From Spirosoma foliorum (GTDB lineage: Bacteria > Bacteroidota > Bacteroidia > Cytophagales > Spirosomataceae), in contig NZ_CP059732.1 in assembly GCF_014117325.1 (NCBI RefSeq), positions 3,051,001 through 3,115,000 of the forward strand: 64,000 bases of DNA. The letters are read 5' to 3'. The position numbers and the translations under genes were made by a program. Under the pieces are notes generated by a model, which saw only the letters and a program-made list of their open reading frames with translations, searched no databases and was not told where the DNA came from. This document shows positions 45,735 through 53,809 of the stretch, piece by piece; position 1 is the stretch's first letter, and every line of letters starts with the position of its first letter.

Positions 45735-47840
45735 CTACCGCACAAACGCCATCGCGACACCGCCGTCTACGTTCAGGACGTTGCCGGTTGATTTAGCGAG
45801 TAAGCCGTTGGTGAGGGCAAGGCAGGCATTGGCGATATCCTCAGGCAAGATGATTTCGTTCAATAATGTCCGTTTCGCGTAATAAGCCGGGAGTTCGGGA
45901 ACGGTGATGCCATAGGCTTTAGCGCGACCTTCGGCCCAGGCACCCGCCCAGATTTTCGAATCTGAAATGACGGCGTCTGGATTCACGACATTCACCCGGA
46001 TATGATCTTTACCCAACTCCGCTGCGTTCAAACGGCTCAGGTGTAGTTGTGCTGCTTTGGCCGATCCATAACCCGCGTTGTTCGGGCCTGACACCAAGGC
46101 GTTTTTGCTGACGATGTTAATAACATCCCCACCGAGTTTCTGCTTCCGCATCACCTCAACGGCTTGCTGCGTCACCAGGAACTGACCTTTTACCAATACG
46201 TCGTACAGTAAATCCCAATCTTTCTCGGTATGTTCTTCAATAGGCTTGGAGATGCTTAACCCAGCGCAGTTAACCACGATATCGACACCACCAAAGGCCA
46301 GCGTAGCCGTTTCGAACGTTGACGCAATCGTATCAGCTTTCGTTACGTCCAGTTGATCAGCCGCGTAGGCATCTTTACCGTATTGCTGCTGAAACTCATC
46401 TTTCGCGCCAGCCAGTCGATCGGCATCGTTATCATTGATGACCACAACAGCTCCTTCGGCCAGGAATTTCTTGGCGATCGCTTTTCCGATCCCCCCTGCG
46501 CTTCCTGTAATCAGGGCAATTTTACCCGACAACGGCTTGGGCTTCGGCATCCGCTGAAGTTTAGCTTCTTCGAGCAGCCAGTATTCAATATCGAACGCTT
46601 CCTGTTCTGGCAATCCCACATAATCTGACACCGCTTCGGCGCCTTTCATTACATTGATGGCGTTGGTATAAAACTCAGCCGCTACCCGCGCCGTTTGCTT
46701 GTCTTTGGCAAAGGTGAACATACCTACAGCTGGCCATAACAACACGACTGGATTTGGGTCACGGATGGCCGGGCTATTGTCATGTTTGCAGCGTTCGTAG
46801 TACGCAGTGTAGTCGGCGCGGTAATCTTCAAACGCCTTTTCCAGATAAGCAATGCTACCCTCACCAGCTAATTGAGCAGGGTCTAATACTAGCGGGCGTA
46901 TTTTGGTGCGCAGGAAGTGGTCAGGGCAACTTGTTCCTAAGCGGGCCAAACGAGGCAGGTCGTTCGAGTTTACGAACTCAAGTACGCGCGCGTCGTCGGT
47001 GAAATGGCCAATCATCTGGCGATGGCCTGAAGCCAACCCCCGCAGAACCGGCATCAATGAAGCGGCCTGTTTTTTCCGGGTATCGGCGTCGGTATTTTCC
47101 AGTGCCTGACCACCGAATACAGGGCGTTTTTTGCCATAGTTTTGATTCAGGAATTCGGACGCCTGCTCGATAACTTCGAGCGTATTCATATACGACTCGT
47201 AGGAGGTTTCGCCCCAGGTAAACAAACCGTGACCACCCAGGATAATACCACGCAGGTTAGGGTTTTTCTGAACGGCTTCTTCCAGTTTCAGACCAAGATC
47301 GAAACCAGGACGTTGCCAGGGGATCCAGGCCATTTTATCGCCCCAGATCTGATGCATGATGGCTTCGCCGTCGCGGCTGGCAGCAATAGCAATCAGTGCA
47401 TCGGGGTGTAGGTGATCAATATGTTTATACGGCAGCAAGCCGTGTAAAGGCGTATCGATAGAAGGCGCAGCGCACTTAGGATCGAAGAGGCAATGGTCGA
47501 AAAGGCCAACCATTTCATCTTCAAATTCAAGACCACGATACCGGCTTTTTAGTGCATGTAGGCGCTCTACGTAGAGGTTAGCGCAGCCTTTCTTCGTTAG
47601 GGTACCAATATCACCACCAGATCCTTTTACCCACATTACTTCAACGGGTTCGCCGGTCAGTGGGTTGGTTTCCATTAACTTAACTGATGTATTTCCACCG
47701 GCATAATTGGTCAGGCGCAGATCAGCCCCGAGTAGGTTAGAGCGGTAAATAAACAAAGCCACTTCATCACCAGCCAGTTCTGCGGCCTTTTTCTCATCCC
47801 AGAGGTAGCTAACGTAGTTGAACGCTTGCGTTGTATTCAT
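45735..47840 (-). CDS. rhaEW: Bifunctional rhamnulose-1-phosphate aldolase / short-chain dehydrogenase
   Basis: A 701-residue fusion. The N-terminal ~420 residues are a class II aldolase: 'LTNYAGGNTSVKLMETNPLT', the zinc His pair in 'DTPLHGLLPYKHIDHLHPDA', and 'GIILGGHGLFTWG'. The C-terminal ~265 residues are an SDR: 'LITGSAGGIGKAIAKKF', 'VNCAGLS' and 'YGSAKAAQLHLSRL'. Together they split L-rhamnulose-1-phosphate into DHAP and L-lactaldehyde and oxidise the latter to L-lactate. The symbol follows the RhaEW naming of such fusions. It is first in the minus-strand operon and divergent from rhaT. Confidence 0.95.
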   Translation of the reverse strand: MNTTQAFNYVSYLWDEKKAAELAGDEVALFIYRSNLLGADLRLTNYAGGNTSVKLMETNPLTGEPVEVMWVKGSGGDIGTLTKKGCANLYVERLHALKSRYRGLEFEDEMVGLFDHCLFDPKCAAPSIDTPLHGLLPYKHIDHLHPDALIAIAASRDGEAIMHQIWGDKMAWIPWQRPGFDLGLKLEEAVQKNPNLRGIILGGHGLFTWGETSYESYMNTLEVIEQASEFLNQNYGKKRPVFGGQALENTDADTRKKQAASLMPVLRGLASGHRQMIGHFTDDARVLEFVNSNDLPRLARLGTSCPDHFLRTKIRPLVLDPAQLAGEGSIAYLEKAFEDYRADYTAYYERCKHDNSPAIRDPNPVVLLWPAVGMFTFAKDKQTARVAAEFYTNAINVMKGAEAVSDYVGLPEQEAFDIEYWLLEEAKLQRMPKPKPLSGKIALITGSAGGIGKAIAKKFLAEGAVVVINDNDADRLAGAKDEFQQQYGKDAYAADQLDVTKADTIASTFETATLAFGGVDIVVNCAGLSISKPIEEHTEKDWDLLYDVLVKGQFLVTQQAVEVMRKQKLGGDVINIVSKNALVSGPNNAGYGSAKAAQLHLSRLNAAELGKDHIRVNVVNPDAVISDSKIWAGAWAEGRAKAYGITVPELPAYYAKRTLLNEIILPEDIANACLALTNGLLAKSTGNVLNVDGGVAMAFVR

Positions 47841-47919
47841 AAATAGTTAAATAAGTATATCCGACAGTAATCTTGTTTTAGACAAAGTACGTTACCCTCA
47901 CTTTCTCCTGCTTCATGTA

Positions 47920-47999
47920 CTCTCCTGTTATAATCACATTATAATGAGAGAAAACGTAAACCGTTTTTTCACTTCCAATTGGGCGAATATACAGGAGAG
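47920..47999. promoter_or_regulatory. Candidate operators in the rhaEW-rhaT divergent region
   Basis: Three dyads lie together: TTATAAT-CAC-ATTATAA (47928-47944), AAAACG-5-CGTTTT (47951-47967), and CTCTCCTGT (47920-47928) with its complement 47991-47999. This is the likely regulatory region for both the catabolic operon and the transporter, spanning 47841-48194, which has no gene. No rhamnose regulator gene is in the window, so the binding protein is unknown. Confidence 0.45.
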
Positions 48000-48194
48000 A
48001 ACAGGTAAGTTTCTGTAACAAACGAGGATAAATTTGTTGGAAATCATGACAGCAATATCCGTATACTATTGCTTATCCTGCTCAATCGAATTTATATTTC
48101 ATAATTAGATAACCATGGCTGTAATCTGGGGTGTTTTATTTCACGCATTAACCGGTGGCCAACGTTTTTAAACCAGTATTGTTCTTAATTTTTT

Positions 48195-49247
48195 ATGCAA
48201 GTTCTGATTGGTATCATTTACCACACGATTGGTGGCGGTTTTTCGGGCAGTTTTTACATGCCTTTTAATAAAGTGAAAGGCTGGGCCTGGGAAAGCTACT
48301 GGATTGTTGGCGGTATTTTTTCCTGGCTCATTGTACCTCCCTTAGCCGCCTACTTAACCATCCCCGATTTTCCAGCCATTATTGCCTCGGCTGATATGAA
48401 TGTTAAGCTGCTCACGTTCGTCTTTGGTTTGCTATGGGGCATCGGTGGGCTGACGTATGGTCTGGGCGTTCGCTATCTGGGCATGTCGCTCGGTAATTCA
48501 GTCGTATTAGGATTCAGCTCGGCGTTCGGGGCACTGGTACCTTCTATCTATTATAATCTCAACCCCGTTAAAGGCAAAGTCTCGTTTACTGATATGCTGG
48601 GCTCAAGCGGGGGGCAGTTGGTATTACTGGGCGTACTGGTTTGCCTCATCGGAATTGCCATCTCAGGTAAGGCTGGCATGATGAAAGAAGCTGAACTTTC
48701 GGAAGCCGAGAAGAAAGCGTCTGTCAAAGAGTTCAGCCTTGTAAAGGGGCTAATCATTGCCGTAATCTCCGGTATTCTAAGTGCCTTCTTCAACTATGGA
48801 ATCGAAGCAGGCAAACCCCTGGCCGATCAGGCTGTTGTGCAAGGTTGCAATCCCCTGTTTCAGAATAACGTAACCTACGTGGTGGTACTATGGGGCGGGC
48901 TGACCACCAACTTTTTGTGGTGCATGTACTTAAATGCCAAGAATAAAACCTTCGGCAATTATACCGATACCCGGACACCCATTCTGGCCAATGTTCTTTT
49001 TTCGGCAACTGCTGGTACTATGTGGTTTCTCCAGTTTTTCTTCTACGGAATGGGTGAAAGCAAGCTGGGCAATGGTGCCAGTTCCTGGATTACGCACATG
49101 GCCACTATCATTCTGACCGCGAATATATGGGGCTTGTATCTGAAGGAGTGGTCGGGGGTGTCGGTTGCTACCTTTCGTACCTTCGTCACCGGTATTGTTG
49201 TTATTCTTATTGCAATCGTCTTGGTAGGAATCGGCAATTCCCTTTGA
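48195..49247 (+). CDS. rhaT: L-rhamnose/proton symporter
   Basis: A 350-residue inner-membrane protein with about ten hydrophobic helices, the RhaT family layout. The start region 'LIGIIYHTIGGGFSGSFYMP' and the segments 'ESYWIVGGIFSWLIVPPLAA', 'LLWGIGGLTYGLGVRYLGMS' and 'GILSAFFNYGIEAGKPLADQ' are family features. It is divergent from the rhamnose catabolic operon and followed by a long hairpin. Confidence 0.95.
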   Translation: MQVLIGIIYHTIGGGFSGSFYMPFNKVKGWAWESYWIVGGIFSWLIVPPLAAYLTIPDFPAIIASADMNVKLLTFVFGLLWGIGGLTYGLGVRYLGMSLGNSVVLGFSSAFGALVPSIYYNLNPVKGKVSFTDMLGSSGGQLVLLGVLVCLIGIAISGKAGMMKEAELSEAEKKASVKEFSLVKGLIIAVISGILSAFFNYGIEAGKPLADQAVVQGCNPLFQNNVTYVVVLWGGLTTNFLWCMYLNAKNKTFGNYTDTRTPILANVLFSATAGTMWFLQFFFYGMGESKLGNGASSWITHMATIILTANIWGLYLKEWSGVSVATFRTFVTGIVVILIAIVLVGIGNSL

Positions 49248-49306
49248 GCAGAGGCTGAACGCATAAAAGGGAAATATCTGGCCGTGTAAAGCGACTTAAT
49301 AAACAG

Positions 49307-49349
49307 GAAGCCGGTCAACGCAATGAGTAAATTTGCGTTGACCGGCTTC
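49307..49349. terminator. 17-bp perfect hairpin after rhaT
   Basis: The arms 49307-49323 and 49333-49349 are exact reverse complements with a 9-nt loop. The repeat lies 59 bp past the rhaT stop. No long U-tract follows. The remaining 49350-49500 shows no gene. Confidence 0.8.
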
Positions 49350-49500
49350 TATTCGTTTATCGCCTTGCCTATATTGCGGGCCAAAAGCTAGAAAACAAAG
49401 GCAGAAGATTAAAAAGTCATTAAATTGCCAACATTTATCGATCGCAAAATCGGTTGGTTAATTTACCTAATAGAGTAAAAACTAACACTAAGCAAACACA

Positions 49501-50127
49501 ATGGATATTACACGAATCTTTAAAAACAATCAAAGTTGGGTTCAAAAGAAGCTGAGCGTAGAACCAGGTTACTTCAGTGATCTCTCCAAAGGACAGACTC
49601 CAGATATCCTCTACATTGGTTGTTCAGATAGCCGTGTAACAGCCGAAGAGCTGATGGGCGTATCACCCGGCGAAGTGTTTGTACTTAGAAACATTGCGAA
49701 CATGGTTCCCAATACGGATCTGGGTGTAATGTCTGTTATTAACTATGCCGTAGTACACCTTAAAGTAAATCACATAGTAGTTTGTGGGCATTACAATTGT
49801 GGTGGCGTCCAGGCAGCTATGAAATCAGCCGATATGGGGATATTGAATCCATGGCTGAGAAATATCCGTGACGTGTATCGAACGCACAGGGATGAATTAA
49901 ATGCTATTGCCGACGAGGAACAACGCTATAAACGATTAGTGGAGTTGAATGTTGAAGAACAATGTATCAATGTTCTAAAAACGGCAGAGGTGCAAAAAGC
50001 CCAACTGGATCGAGGTCTTACTGTTCATGGATGGGTTTTTGATGTACACTCAGGTCAGTTAATCGACCTGCAAATTGACTTTATAAAGCTGTTAGAAAAC
50101 ATCAAAGAAATTTATCGTCTCGATTGA
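49501..50127 (+). CDS. Beta carbonic anhydrase
   Basis: A 208-residue enzyme that interconverts CO2 and bicarbonate. The zinc ligands are Cys41 in 'IGCSDSRVTAEELMG' (with the Asp43-Arg45 dyad), His97 and Cys100 in 'VCGHYNCGGV'. Length and motif spacing are normal for the bacterial Can/CynT branch. It is cytosolic and monocistronic, followed by a 28-bp hairpin. Confidence 0.95.
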   Translation: MDITRIFKNNQSWVQKKLSVEPGYFSDLSKGQTPDILYIGCSDSRVTAEELMGVSPGEVFVLRNIANMVPNTDLGVMSVINYAVVHLKVNHIVVCGHYNCGGVQAAMKSADMGILNPWLRNIRDVYRTHRDELNAIADEEQRYKRLVELNVEEQCINVLKTAEVQKAQLDRGLTVHGWVFDVHSGQLIDLQIDFIKLLENIKEIYRLD

Positions 50128-50156
50128 GACAGGCTTGATAAACAGGCAGAAACAAA

Positions 50157-50215
50157 GTCATAGTAAATAATAAGGGGATAGTCAGAGTGACTATCCCCTT
50201 ATTATTTACTATGAC
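50157..50215. terminator. 28-bp perfect hairpin after carbonic anhydrase
   Basis: The arms 50157-50184 and 50188-50215 are exact reverse complements with a 3-nt loop, making this one of the most stable stems in the window. It begins 29 bp after the stop. The arms contain AAGGGGAT and an A+T-rich half. Confidence 0.88.
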
Positions 50216-50247
50216 TAATGGAGGATTTACGAATAGAATTATACTAG

Positions 50248-50256
50248 TTTTTTGTC
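50248..50256. repeat. Left tip of REP-like palindrome 2 (split by IS110 copy 2)
   Basis: TTTTTTGTC here joins 51477-51551 if the IS is removed, restoring an 84-bp palindrome with 35-bp arms and one G-U type mismatch. Its T6 tip matches the A6 end of the other part (51546-51551). Confidence 0.85.
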
Positions 50257-50280
50257 ATGAACTGTGTCAAAAAACAAGTT

Positions 50281-51282
50281 TTAAGCCAAATTTTGTTTGG
50301 ATAGGCTGAACCCATTGACGAATTCAATATTCTTCTTCACCACCACAAACACCTGATGCAACAACTTATTCATCACCGCCACCATCGCCACTTTGTGGCA
50401 TTTACCCTTGGCCCGTAGCCGATCATAAAGCGCTTTACAGCCCAAATTGTATTTACGGGCCGAACGAGCTGCCATGTATAAAAGGCCCCGTACATACCCT
50501 AAACCCGTGCGGGCCATCCGACCACGCCGACGAACCGAACTGCCCGATTGAGTTTGACTGGGGGCAATGCCCACGAACTTAGCTACCGCTTTGGCTGACT
50601 CGAATCCAGCCAGCCCATTGGTGGCCGTGCACAAGGCTTGAGAGGAAGCCGGCCCAATCCCCTTGACCCGCTGCATCCGCTCCGAAATGGCCTGCAACTC
50701 CTGTTGACTCAGCTGATCCAGTTCCTCTTCAAAGAGCGCAATCTGAGTCAGGTAGCTCTGTTGGAGAACCAGCAGGCTAGCCTTGACTTTCTGACTGGCC
50801 CGGGGGTCGAACGACAGCGCATGAAGCTGATTAGCCACCGCTTGCTGACTGATTCGCAGGTCGTTGAGGTGTTTGTGCTGTTGGCGAAGCTGATGTAGAG
50901 ACTCATCGGCCAGTTGCGAAGGCTGGGGCTGAAAGACTTGTCCGTAGCGCGCCAATAGTGCCGCATCGCTCCGGTCGGTCTTGCTGATAGACTTCAGAGT
51001 GGCGGCAAAGCCTTTGCTTTGGTTGGGCGTAAGGAGGCTAAAGGGGCGATTTTGCAGGGCTAATACCCAAGCTAATCGAGCCGAATAGGTACCTGTATGC
51101 TCGAAAATGAGGTGGCTATTGGCGGGCAGTTCAGCAGCCCATTGCTCAATGGAGTCCGCTTGGTTGGGCAGGGTTTGATAGGCCCATTGGGGTTGCCCAT
51201 TGGCATCGATTCCGATTTGGTAGCTGATGTGTAAGGTCTCTTTACTGACATCAACCCCGTAATAGATAGCTGGTTGGTTCAT
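50281..51282 (-). CDS. IS110-family transposase, copy 2
   Basis: A 333-residue protein identical to the product of 26852-27853, with the same DEDD residues (Asp11, Glu61, Asp103, Asp106) and Ser cluster 246-249. The frame is intact. Its promoter and bridge RNA lie to the right (51283-51476). Confidence 0.96.
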   Translation of the reverse strand: MNQPAIYYGVDVSKETLHISYQIGIDANGQPQWAYQTLPNQADSIEQWAAELPANSHLIFEHTGTYSARLAWVLALQNRPFSLLTPNQSKGFAATLKSISKTDRSDAALLARYGQVFQPQPSQLADESLHQLRQQHKHLNDLRISQQAVANQLHALSFDPRASQKVKASLLVLQQSYLTQIALFEEELDQLSQQELQAISERMQRVKGIGPASSQALCTATNGLAGFESAKAVAKFVGIAPSQTQSGSSVRRRGRMARTGLGYVRGLLYMAARSARKYNLGCKALYDRLRAKGKCHKVAMVAVMNKLLHQVFVVVKKNIEFVNGFSLSKQNLA

Positions 51283-51298
51283 GCTAAAAACGAAAAAA

Positions 51299-51476
51299 GC
51301 GGGATACTACTCATGCTCTCGACATCATTGTGAAACGGGCTATATGCCCACTGAACTGTCCGGGTTCCATGAGATTGGCTCTCCAGGCTACCGATCATGA
51401 CAACCGGTCTTTTAGACCATCCCGACGTAGGTATGACCTGGAGAACCAAAGATTATTTGTTCAGAGCAAACTTACA
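51299..51476 (-). ncRNA. Probable IS110 bridge RNA, copy 2
   Basis: The same leader as copy 1, read on the minus strand; the 3' limit is approximate. The left-target guide is at 51419-51428 and pairs with the target half 51477-51486. The right-target guide at 51397-51403 matches the target half 50252-50258. The donor guides are at 51352-51359 and 51327-51331. Confidence 0.82.
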
Positions 51477-51551
51477 ATCCCGACGTCAGGAGGGATCTTC
51501 GGTAAATAACCAGTTGCCGAAGATCCCTCCTGGCGTCGGGATGACAAAAAA
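51477..51551. repeat. REP-like palindrome 2, main part
   Basis: Contains ATCCCGACGTCAGGAGGGATCT-type left arm sequence up to about 51512, a short loop, and the right arm ending GTCGGGATGAC-A6. The inner stem is TTCGG/CCGAA, whereas palindrome 1 has CTCAA/TTGAG at the same place, so pairing is kept although the bases differ. The rest of 51552-51616 shows nothing. Confidence 0.88.
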
Positions 51552-51616
51552 TGATATTATAAATAATTGAAAATCAGTTGATAATTTTAGATTCTATCCA
51601 TTATTCACGTTATTTA

Positions 51617-52576
51617 TTAGAATACCTCTCGGGCAATTTTCATTACGTTATCCGCCTTACCCATCGTGTAAAAGTGCAAGACAGGTGCCCCAGCGGCTGT
51701 CAGTTCACGGCATTGTTGAATACACCACTCCACCCCTACCTGCCGGGCCTGCTGGTCGTTTTCACAGGCTTCAACTGCCTTAACCAAATCTTCGGGTAGT
51801 TCTAGATGAAAGAGCTTTGGTAATATCTGAAGTTGCTTACGCGTACTGAGCGGTTTCAGCCCCGGAATAATGGGCACTGTAATACCTTCCTGCCGACAGC
51901 GATTTACAAAGGCCAGGTATTTTTGATTATCGAAAAACATTTGAGTTACAATGTAATCGGCTCCCTTCTCGACTTTCTGTCTGAGGTAATGAAAATCAAT
52001 GTCGTGATCGATGGCTTCAAAATGTTTTTCGGGATAGGCCGCCACGCCAATACAGAAGTTACTGGGAGCCAGCGGTGTATCTTCTTCGTGCAGATAAATT
52101 CCCCGATTCATATTGGCAACCTGCTCCACTAATTCACTCGCATAGGAATAACCGTTCTCTTTCGCCTTGAAGGTGCTGAACGGCTTGGCAGGATCGCCCC
52201 GAAGAACTAACGCGTTATCAATGCCCAGATAATGTAGATCGATCAGGAAATCTTCTGTTTCTTCCCGTGTGAATCCCCCACAGAGCACGTGAGGAACCGG
52301 ATCGACTCCAAACCGATGCATAATGGCGGAACAAATCCCTACTGTTCCGGGCCGTTTCCGGGTCACAATTTTCTGAATAGTCCCATCAGGTAACGGGCGC
52401 TCAATGTATTCTTCGCGATGGTAAGTGACGTCGATAAACGGCGGCTTGAACTCCATCAATGGCTCAATGTTGTCGAGCAGATTTTTCAGGTTATCTCCTT
52501 TGATAGGCGGAATTACTTCAATCGAAAAAATGGGTTTGCCGTTCGCGGCCTTAATGTGATCGGTAATTTTAGTCAT
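51617..52576 (-). CDS. metF: Methylenetetrahydrofolate reductase
   Basis: A 319-residue FAD enzyme reducing 5,10-methylene-THF to 5-methyl-THF for methionine synthesis. The N-terminus 'FSIEVIPPIKGDNLKNLLDN' has the family's conserved (F/Y)-S-x-E motif. Other blocks are 'DVTYHREEYIERPLPDGTIQ', 'LALRGDPAKPF'-like 'NALVLRGDPAKPFSTF', and 'KGADYIVTQMFFDNQKYLAF'. It appears monocistronic or first before a short membrane gene in the other direction of transcription order. Confidence 0.94.
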   Translation of the reverse strand: MTKITDHIKAANGKPIFSIEVIPPIKGDNLKNLLDNIEPLMEFKPPFIDVTYHREEYIERPLPDGTIQKIVTRKRPGTVGICSAIMHRFGVDPVPHVLCGGFTREETEDFLIDLHYLGIDNALVLRGDPAKPFSTFKAKENGYSYASELVEQVANMNRGIYLHEEDTPLAPSNFCIGVAAYPEKHFEAIDHDIDFHYLRQKVEKGADYIVTQMFFDNQKYLAFVNRCRQEGITVPIIPGLKPLSTRKQLQILPKLFHLELPEDLVKAVEACENDQQARQVGVEWCIQQCRELTAAGAPVLHFYTMGKADNVMKIAREVF

Positions 52577-52594
52577 TCGTCAATGCTAGAAAAT

Positions 52595-52897
52595 CTATTT
52601 TGTATACCGGTGTAAGCCACTCAGATATACGACCATTAAAAGATGTGAGGTGATCATAAAGCCCATGCAGGCAATTAGCTCCCCTCGTTCGGTCACAACA
52701 TATTGAAGGATAACACTCGTACTATAAGCAACACCTGACAAAGCCAGGATGCAGCCCCCCGCCCATCTAGCCAGTCCTTTTTTATTAATAACAGTGGTTT
52801 GATCTACATTGGAAAGTAAGCCAACCCATTCAAAGCGCCAGATCAGGATGCCTAAAAGAGAGATAAACCCTCCTAATATGAAATAGACACCTCCCAT
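52595..52897 (-). CDS. Small membrane protein, DUF3784-like
   Basis: A 100-residue protein with three hydrophobic segments (~4-22, ~45-66, ~75-94). The layout of an N-terminal helix, a polar 'LSNVDQTTVINKKGLARWAG' loop and two further helices resembles DUF3784 proteins of Bacteroidota and Firmicutes. The function is unknown. It lies 18 bp upstream of metF on the same strand, so co-transcription is possible. Confidence 0.65.
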   Translation of the reverse strand: MGGVYFILGGFISLLGILIWRFEWVGLLSNVDQTTVINKKGLARWAGGCILALSGVAYSTSVILQYVVTERGELIACMGFMITSHLLMVVYLSGLHRYTK

Positions 52898-52912
52898 AGT
52901 AGGCTAACATTT

Positions 52913-53803
52913 TTACCGCGAAAACATCGCAAGCCGCATGTAAATTCCATTCGCAGGGCCATTGCTCCAGGGCTGTATATCTAGCCGACGTCCAAGCTTT
53001 GTTTTATCCTTTACTTCGTGGAGCTTTGGGATACCCCACCCTACCAGCGATCCGAACGCAGCGCCAGCCAGTAGATCAGTCGGATAATGTAAGCCGCCCT
53101 CGTATCGTAACACCGCTGTAGCAGAAGCCAAGCCGAGTGAACCAATCCAGACAACAGGCTTCAGCTTCGAATGCGGGAAATAATGGCGAAATACCTCACT
53201 GGTAAACACGGCAGTAGCAAAAGCATTGGTTGCATGACCCGAAAAAAACGACTCGCGAGCATCGCGCGTCAGCTTTTCATCCAAAGGAGCTGCGGGATTA
53301 TAGACATAGGGCCGGGTTCGCTGCGTAACGCCTTTTATCGTCCGTTCAATTCCACTCGCCAGCAATATTGTCTCCAGATACATGACAGCCACTGTTTTGA
53401 TATCCTGCCGCATGGGCTTTGTGCCAACCGTTAGTAATCCTGCCAATGCCACATTGCCTACCAACGTAACATCGCTCAAACGGTCGGCAGTTGTAGACCA
53501 GCGATAAACCGCCTTCCGATCAAAGGCATTAATATCGTTGGGATTGAGGGCATTAATTTCAGTCTGGGTGAGCGGATCAATCGTATGACTGAGCGCGACT
53601 GATGCCCCCAGAGCCACTGCACCGGCCCCCAATAACGTAACTTCCCGGCCAGTCTTTAATGCATACGGCGACTGCGCAAAGGAGTAATTAATGACTAATG
53701 AACAATGGATGATGAGTAATGCGATGAGTCTCAATGTTTGTCTATTTAATTTAAGCGAATCTATTATTGTCTTACCCATTATACATTTTTCATTAATCAT
53801 CAT
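52913..53803 (-). CDS. PAP2-family phosphatase
   Basis: A 296-residue membrane-associated phosphatase. The three-part PAP2 active site is readable: 'KGVTQRTRPYVY' (K-x6-R-P), 'ESFFSGHATNAFA' (S-G-H) and 'LRYEGGLHYPTDLLAG' (R-x5-H-x3-D). Hydrophobic helices surround these. Substrates are usually undecaprenyl pyrophosphate or lipid phosphates. The predicted signal segment ('LIALLIIHCSLVINYSFAQ') is partly encoded by low-complexity ATTCAT/ATTAAT text like that of nearby intergenic repeats. The start could be the ATG at 53803 or a few codons later. Confidence 0.88.
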   Translation of the reverse strand: MMINEKCIMGKTIIDSLKLNRQTLRLIALLIIHCSLVINYSFAQSPYALKTGREVTLLGAGAVALGASVALSHTIDPLTQTEINALNPNDINAFDRKAVYRWSTTADRLSDVTLVGNVALAGLLTVGTKPMRQDIKTVAVMYLETILLASGIERTIKGVTQRTRPYVYNPAAPLDEKLTRDARESFFSGHATNAFATAVFTSEVFRHYFPHSKLKPVVWIGSLGLASATAVLRYEGGLHYPTDLLAGAAFGSLVGWGIPKLHEVKDKTKLGRRLDIQPWSNGPANGIYMRLAMFSR

Positions 53804-53809
53804 ACATTT

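Larger units (their letters stand above)
50257..51476 (-). mobile_element. IS110-family insertion sequence, copy 2 (1,220 bp)
   Basis: The same element as 26658-27877 in inverse orientation, with identical length and no difference seen in the leader, transposase or right end. The core AT dinucleotides are at 50257-50258 (right end) and 51477-51478 (left end). It is inserted in the left arm (window orientation) of REP-like palindrome 2, in the same sequence context and the same orientation relative to the target as copy 1. Confidence 0.9.

Noticed and set aside
50157..50215. Terminal inverted repeats of a mobile element
   Set aside because: The two arms lie 3 nt apart with no gene between them; it is a hairpin after the carbonic anhydrase gene.
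27878..50256. Composite transposon bounded by the two IS110 copies
   Set aside because: IS110 elements do not move flanking DNA as composites in a known way, each copy has its own REP target context, and the genes between look like normal chromosome.
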